A stretch of DNA of 64,000 bases from JAPOUP01 sp965203605 (GTDB lineage Bacteria; Pseudomonadota; Alphaproteobacteria; Rhodobacterales; Rhodobacteraceae), in contig OZ241902.1 in assembly GCA_965203605.1 (NCBI GenBank), forward strand, positions 4,340,001 through 4,404,000, given 5' to 3'. The position numbers and the translations under genes are program-made. The notes below the pieces were generated by a model that saw only the letters and a program-made list of their open reading frames with translations, searched no databases and was not told where the DNA came from. This document shows positions 59,602 to 64,000 of the stretch, one piece after another (positions within the stretch are counted from its first letter, which is position 1; each line of letters begins with the position of its first letter).

Positions 59602-61673
59602 GCCCAATGGCGTTCGGATAAGTTTTCCCGGCGTTCGGACAGGAAAGCCCCCGCGCTTCGGGCGTCCGCCGGAAGCCGGGGGCGCTGTTCGGTGGCCGGG
59701 CCGGACGTCAGGCGGCGGGTCGGGCCTGCCCCCTGCTCCCTGGCCGCTTCGACTGCCGGGGGTGGCTCCTTCCGGGCCGCTCGCGCTGGATGCAGCGTGA
59801 CAGCCCGGCCATGGTCCGGGCGACGGATTCCCTGACCGCGCCCGCCGCAGGAAGAGGGCCCCGGTCTCCCTGCCGACGAGGCGCAGCCCGTTGCGCAGGT
59901 TGGTCCGCATGGCGGGCAGGCCGTCCTCCCCGCCACCGCCGGTGGGTCTCTGTCGCAGCGGTCGGGGAACCGGCGTGTCAGGGTGAGCGGGGTGAAGGTC
60001 GGGTGGATCCCCTGACGGACGCCGCGCTCCGATCTGGCGCGCAGGTCCCCGATCACCCGTTTTCCGCTTCTGTACATCTCCCCGGTGCCCCATCGTCCGT
60101 GATGGAGGTCGACGGGGGCTGGATTCCGTGGCCGTCGCTGTCCGGAAGCGAGGTGGCGAGGCGGTATCCGGTGTCCCCGGCGGTGTACCTGACAGGGCGG
60201 ACGCGGAGTGTCCGGCCGCGCAGCGCGGTCTCGTCCCTGGGTGCGTCGAGGGTCATGGTCCGGTCGGTCCGGTCCGAGGCGATGAAGCCGTCGAAGGTCG
60301 GGTTGGCCCTCCGCTTGATGCGGAACAGGAGGTGCGGCCCGCGCTCCGGATGGGCCAGCGCCATGGCGAACGGGTGATATCCGCTGTCGTGGACGATGAC
60401 ATCGCCCTCGGCGGCGTGGTCAAGGTGCGTGAGGGCGGCCTGCCGTCCGTTCCCGTGGTCGAACAGGTGGAGGTCGACAGGTGTCCTGTCGCGGAGCCGG
60501 TGGAGGACGCTCACCATGTCCTGGGGATGGTGGGCGCCGTCCGCGACGCGGAAGCCGCGGTCCGCGGGCTCCCGCGGCAGGGTGAGCTCCGGGCCGTCGG
60601 TGGCCAGGACCCTGTGGCCCTTCCAGGCCGTGGACGCCGCCGGGGGCTCCTCCTGCGGCAGGTCGACGCCCGCCGCCGCGCACTCCTCCCGGAGCACGCA
60701 CAGGGTGGTGCGGTAGCCCTGGCTGCCCGGCGTGACGGTGAGGCGGAGCACGAACAGCATGATCAGGAGGCTGCCGACACCCGCCGCCGCTTCCGCCAGC
60801 GCGCGTCCCCGCGCTCCGCGACGGCCGTGGCGGCCGCGACGATATCCTCCCAGTGGCGGCCGAACCGGCGGTCCGAGGCCGCCGAGCGCCCCCTCTCCGC
60901 CCGCGTCGGCGGCTTCGCGGGCGATCCGTCTTCCTCCCCGCGCAGGATCCCGCTGGCATTCCCGCGCAGCGGCGTCAGGTGGACGCCCTTCACGGTCTTT
61001 CCGCCGGTCCCGCCGGTCTGGCCGATGCGCCTGCAGCCCGCGCCCCGGTGGCAGGAGGCCCTGAACCGCGTCCCGTCAACGAAGGTCCCGCACATCACCG
61101 GACGCCAGCCGTGGAGGCGCTCCCAACCGTCCGCCAGCCGCCGCGCCGCCAGGGCAAGGGCCGGGGACGCCAGGAATTCCGGGCGCACCCAGGCAGACAC
61201 CAGATAGCGCGGGTTCACCACCATCAGGTGGCGGTGGCCCTCACGTTGCGGACGCTCCCCTCCCGCCTCGCCGGCAGCGTCAGGATGCCGTGGCTCCCGG
61301 GCGTCTCCAGCATGCCGAGGCAGGCCCCGACCCTGCAGGCGCCCCTCGCCATTGTCCAGCCGAGGTGCCCGAGGATGGTCCTCCCCAGCCCGTTGCGGCT
61401 GTCGTTGGGCGGCAGCGCCACGGTCTCCTGGATGTCGGCGGTCCGCCGCCGGGTCAGGCGGCGCCCCGGGAAGGTGGTCGACCTGAGGTCGGTGGTCCGC
61501 TGGTCCATGGCCGGTTCCCGTATCCGCCTGACAGCAGCATACGAATCACCGCCCGCCTGTCAATGGGTCCGGCGAAAAAAATTCTGGAGCACCGAAAACC
61601 ACACCATGTCAACGGCTTGCGACCGGCACGGACAGCCGCTCCGGAACGTTGGGGCTATCCGAATGCCATTGCC
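59602..61673 (-). mobile_element. Insertion sequence B: second DUF4338-IS4 type element
   Basis: The ends are inverted: CAATGGCGTTCGGATA at 59605 and, in reverse from 61673, GGCAATGGCATTCGGATA. The element lies between the nuclease stop and the lipoprotein upstream sequence, which resumes at about 61674 exactly as in the other units. Fragments of the same IS lie at 44583-45545. Confidence 0.75.
59708..61508 (-). pseudogene. DUF4338 + IS4-type transposase, decayed
   Basis: Read from the ATG at 61508 over several frames: DQRTTDLRSTTFPGRRLTRR and LGHLGWTMARGACRVGACLG (N-terminal part), then a gap where about 100 residues are missing. NPRYLVSAWVRPEFLASPAL and GWRPVMCGTFVDGTRF (DUF4338 core) follow. 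Then the IS4 part: LATDGPELTLPREP, LFDHGNGRQAALTHLDHAAE, MYRSGKRVIGDLRARSERG and LRNGLRLVGRETGALFLRR. An internal deletion and several frameshifts make it inactive. Confidence 0.7.
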
Positions 61674-61742
61674 GAGCGGGGCCGGACCGCTCCGTTCTCC
61701 TGACGGCGGGAATGCCTGGATTCCGGCGTTTCAACGGCGGTT

Positions 61743-64000
61743 ATGGTCGCCGGAGCCCTGGCCCTCGCGGGCTGCGGAGGCGGGGGCGGCGGTGCGCCGG
61801 CCGGCAATGGTGGTGGTACGCAGATGTCGGCCTACGACACGGCGGCCGCGGCCATCGCGGCGGCCACGACGGACGCCGCTGTCGACAGTGCCGTCGCCGC
61901 TGCGGTGGCCAGGGTTTCCGGCGCGGATCTCAGGAAGCTGGAGACGGCCGCCGCCGCGCGCAAGGCGGCGCTGGCGACGATGGCCCGCGCGACGGCCCAG
62001 AGGAAGGCGCTGGCGGACGCCGCCGGAGGGATCGACACGTCCGACCTGTCGGACGCGGAGAGGATCGCCGCGGCCAAGGCGGCCATCGCGACCCTCAAGG
62101 CGGCGCTGGACGCCGCGGCCGATGTGGGCGATGCCGACAGGGCGACGTACCGGACGCAGCTGGCCGCCGCCGAGAAGGCCGTGCGCGCGCAGGAGCAGAG
62201 GAACGCGCTTTCGGACGCTTCCGGAAAGCTCGACACGGCCCTCGCGGCGTTTTCGGGCGCGACGCCCACGAAGGCGCAGCTCGACGCCGCCATGGCCGCC
62301 CTCAGGGAACTGAAGGCCGCGATCACGGGCGCCGGGGACCTGGACGGCACGGACACGGACCGGTACCAGGCCCAGGCGGACCGCGCGGACGCCGAGGGCG
62401 GGCCGATCAAGACGGCGCAGGGCCATTACCATGACCATGTTGTCATGAACCTCAAGGAGACCGTGATCGCGGCCGCCGGGGAAGCGGTCGGCATGGTCAC
62501 TCTCACGTCCGAAGAGAGCACCGTGACCTCCGCCCAGGCCTTGATCGACGATGCGACGGCGGAGATCGACGGCGCGAACATCCCCGCGGACGAAAAGTCT
62601 AGGCTCAGGTTCCTGGTCGCCGGGCATCAGGGTACGCTCGACGGGCTGAAGCTCGCCCGCCTGAACGACGTGAAGGAGCGGGAACGCATCGCCGGGGTGG
62701 TCAAGGCGATCACGGACGGCGAGATCATGGCGGTCGGGACGGCGGTCGGGATGATCACCAACCTTTCCGAGGGACGCACCGTGACCGACGTCGACGCCGC
62801 CATCGCGAAGGCGAACAAGGCGATCATGGATGCGAAGATCCCCGACGCGAACAAGGCGGTGCTCCGCGCGAGCCTCACCCAGCAGGAGACCGCCTTCGCC
62901 GCCGCCAAGACGAAGCGCGCGGAGGGGGCCAGGATGGGCGCGGCGCTGCACGCGGCGATGGGTCCGCCCAAAGCCGTCCCGGCCAACGCTCCCACCGGCA
63001 CCCCCTTGAACGCGCTGTACAACCTCGCGACCGTCCCCTACTACATCACCAGCATCGCCGATTCCGGCAACGACACCTCCACGGTAAAGGCCGAGGTGGG
63101 CACGCGGACGGACTTCCGCATCGACCCGGCGGAGGGCGCGGGGAGCTTCGCGGACGCGGACCCCCACACCGCCGTGTTCTTCAGGCACGGCGCGCGCAGC
63201 ACGGCCATGCCGAGGGTGGCCAAGACAGGCGTGAAGCCCGCGGTGTCGACGGTGGCGGCGAAGGACAGACACGAGATGGGTGTGGGGAACGAGTGGTACG
63301 TCACGCACTACGAGAGGGCCACCGGCTCCGGCGAGGCGAGGGTCACCGACCGGGTCAGGGTGTACAACGACCGGGTGGGAGGCCCGGATGCATTCAGGGG
63401 CCACGCTCTCGAGTGGGATGCCGCGGCGTACTTTGCGGCAAACCCCAAGGGTTGGCGCGGCCTCGGGACCTACGACAAGGCGAAGCGCGAGGTGTCCCTG
63501 GGCACCAACATAATCGACATCATGATCGTCTCCCCCGTGTTCGACAGAAGGTCGGGGGGAGCGGTCGGAAGCTTCACCCTCACGCCGGCGGACGGGGCCT
63601 CGCCCAGTGATCCGTCAGTGACCATGGTCCCGGGCACCTACATGGGCGCGAAGGGCCACTACGTCTGCGCAAGCGCCTGCACCGTCGGGAGGCACGTGGG
63701 CGGCGGCCCGTACGGCGGCTACAGCCTCGGCGCCAACTGGAAGTTCGTCCACGACAAGGGCGCGAAGGCGCTGCTGTGGGACCCGGACTACATGTACTTC
63801 GGCTGGTGGGCGCGGGACGACGACGACGGCATGCCCGCGGCGGCCAGCGCCTTCTACGATGTCAGGGGCGGCGGCATCGAGGTCGCCACGGACGGCCCCA
63901 GCCTTGCCGGCTCGGCGACCTACAAGGGTCCCGCGGTCGGCCAGTACGCCATCCACGACCCGGACAACGGCAGGGGCGACGGCGGCGAGTTCACGGCGAC
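61743..64000 (+). CDS. Large surface lipoprotein, continues past the window end
   Basis: The ATG at 61743 opens a frame that stays open to the last base (752 codons seen). It is an inverted, nearly identical copy of 55100-57808: same lipobox, Gly-rich linker, two helical repeat units (EIDGANIPADEKSRLRFLV; RIAGVVKAITDGEIMAVGTA) and the same beta-rich part as far as GDGGEFTAT. Differences cluster in patches, for example IMAVGTAVGMITNL against IAAVGTAVGKITNL, and RHVGGGPYGG against RAVGGGPYGG. About 150 further residues, including the MVGAFG end, should lie outside the window. Confidence 0.85.
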   Translation, partial: MVAGALALAGCGGGGGGAPAGNGGGTQMSAYDTAAAAIAAATTDAAVDSAVAAAVARVSGADLRKLETAAAARKAALATMARATAQRKALADAAGGIDTSDLSDAERIAAAKAAIATLKAALDAAADVGDADRATYRTQLAAAEKAVRAQEQRNALSDASGKLDTALAAFSGATPTKAQLDAAMAALRELKAAITGAGDLDGTDTDRYQAQADRADAEGGPIKTAQGHYHDHVVMNLKETVIAAAGEAVGMVTLTSEESTVTSAQALIDDATAEIDGANIPADEKSRLRFLVAGHQGTLDGLKLARLNDVKERERIAGVVKAITDGEIMAVGTAVGMITNLSEGRTVTDVDAAIAKANKAIMDAKIPDANKAVLRASLTQQETAFAAAKTKRAEGARMGAALHAAMGPPKAVPANAPTGTPLNALYNLATVPYYITSIADSGNDTSTVKAEVGTRTDFRIDPAEGAGSFADADPHTAVFFRHGARSTAMPRVAKTGVKPAVSTVAAKDRHEMGVGNEWYVTHYERATGSGEARVTDRVRVYNDRVGGPDAFRGHALEWDAAAYFAANPKGWRGLGTYDKAKREVSLGTNIIDIMIVSPVFDRRSGGAVGSFTLTPADGASPSDPSVTMVPGTYMGAKGHYVCASACTVGRHVGGGPYGGYSLGANWKFVHDKGAKALLWDPDYMYFGWWARDDDDGMPAAASAFYDVRGGGIEVATDGPSLAGSATYKGPAVGQYAIHDPDNGRGDGGEFTA

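Overview
The window looks like the chromosome of a high-GC alphaproteobacterium. The evidence is an alphaproteobacterial-style cobalamin gene set (cobM, a cbiG-cobJ fusion, cobI, cobL, cobH, a His-rich cbiX, a DUF1636 gene, cobC, cobD, cbtBA, cobW and cobN), a full-length smc, and a TRAP transporter joined to a glutamine synthetase. I cannot name the genus. Core metabolic genes alternate with accessory blocks that are visibly richer in G and C and full of insertion-sequence remnants, broken genes and duplicated surface lipoproteins.

Layout. 1-519 is the N-terminus of a surface lipoprotein running off the left edge. 932-3135 is an IS whose transposase joins a DUF4338 (DruA-like) domain to an IS4-type DDE domain. 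3419-4717 is an AAA ATPase gene with an in-frame amber codon. 4701-11436 is a minus-strand cobalamin operon: small membrane protein, cbiX, cobH, cobL, cobI, cbiG-cobJ, cobM. 11437-14940 holds a riboswitch-like leader, small inverted-repeat elements, a lipoprotein fragment and a ruined AAA/PD-(D/E)XK nuclease gene. 15193-18539 holds a glutathionyl-hydroquinone reductase and the coupled DUF1636-cobC-cobD genes. 18540-19648 is decayed, with a carotenoid-desaturase-like relic. 19649-24142 is dctQ-dctM-dctP-glutamine synthetase on the minus strand. 24373-29558 is accessory: IS66 relic, Rpn nuclease, a DUF433/DUF5615 toxin-antitoxin remnant, ankyrin and AAA fragments. 29559-33014 is smc. A canonical cobalamin riboswitch (33308-33491) precedes cbtB-cbtA-cobW-GNAT. 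35983-38834 is decayed. 38835-42590 is cobN.

The right third (42931-64000) is a lipoprotein/nuclease array. TbpB-like surface lipoproteins, with Ala-rich helical repeats and a C-terminal beta-barrel, sit next to intact AAA-ATPase_like/PD-(D/E)XK nuclease genes in a repeated order: lipoprotein (minus), nuclease (plus), lipoprotein (plus). Copies are nearly identical, mosaic or inverted. One copy is split by an IS110-family (IS1111-type) element and another unit is interrupted by a second DUF4338-IS4 element. Remnants of cobN and of both ISs lie between the units.

How the genes work together. The cob genes cover much of corrin-ring methylation and contraction, cobalt handling (CbiX, CobN, CobW, CbtAB) and the aminopropanol arm (CobC, CobD). 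At least the cbtBA branch is under cobalamin control. The TRAP genes probably import an organic acid or amine-related compound that the glutamine-synthetase-family enzyme then glutamylates or amidates. The lipoprotein/nuclease array is the least explained part and looks built for sequence diversification by recombination.
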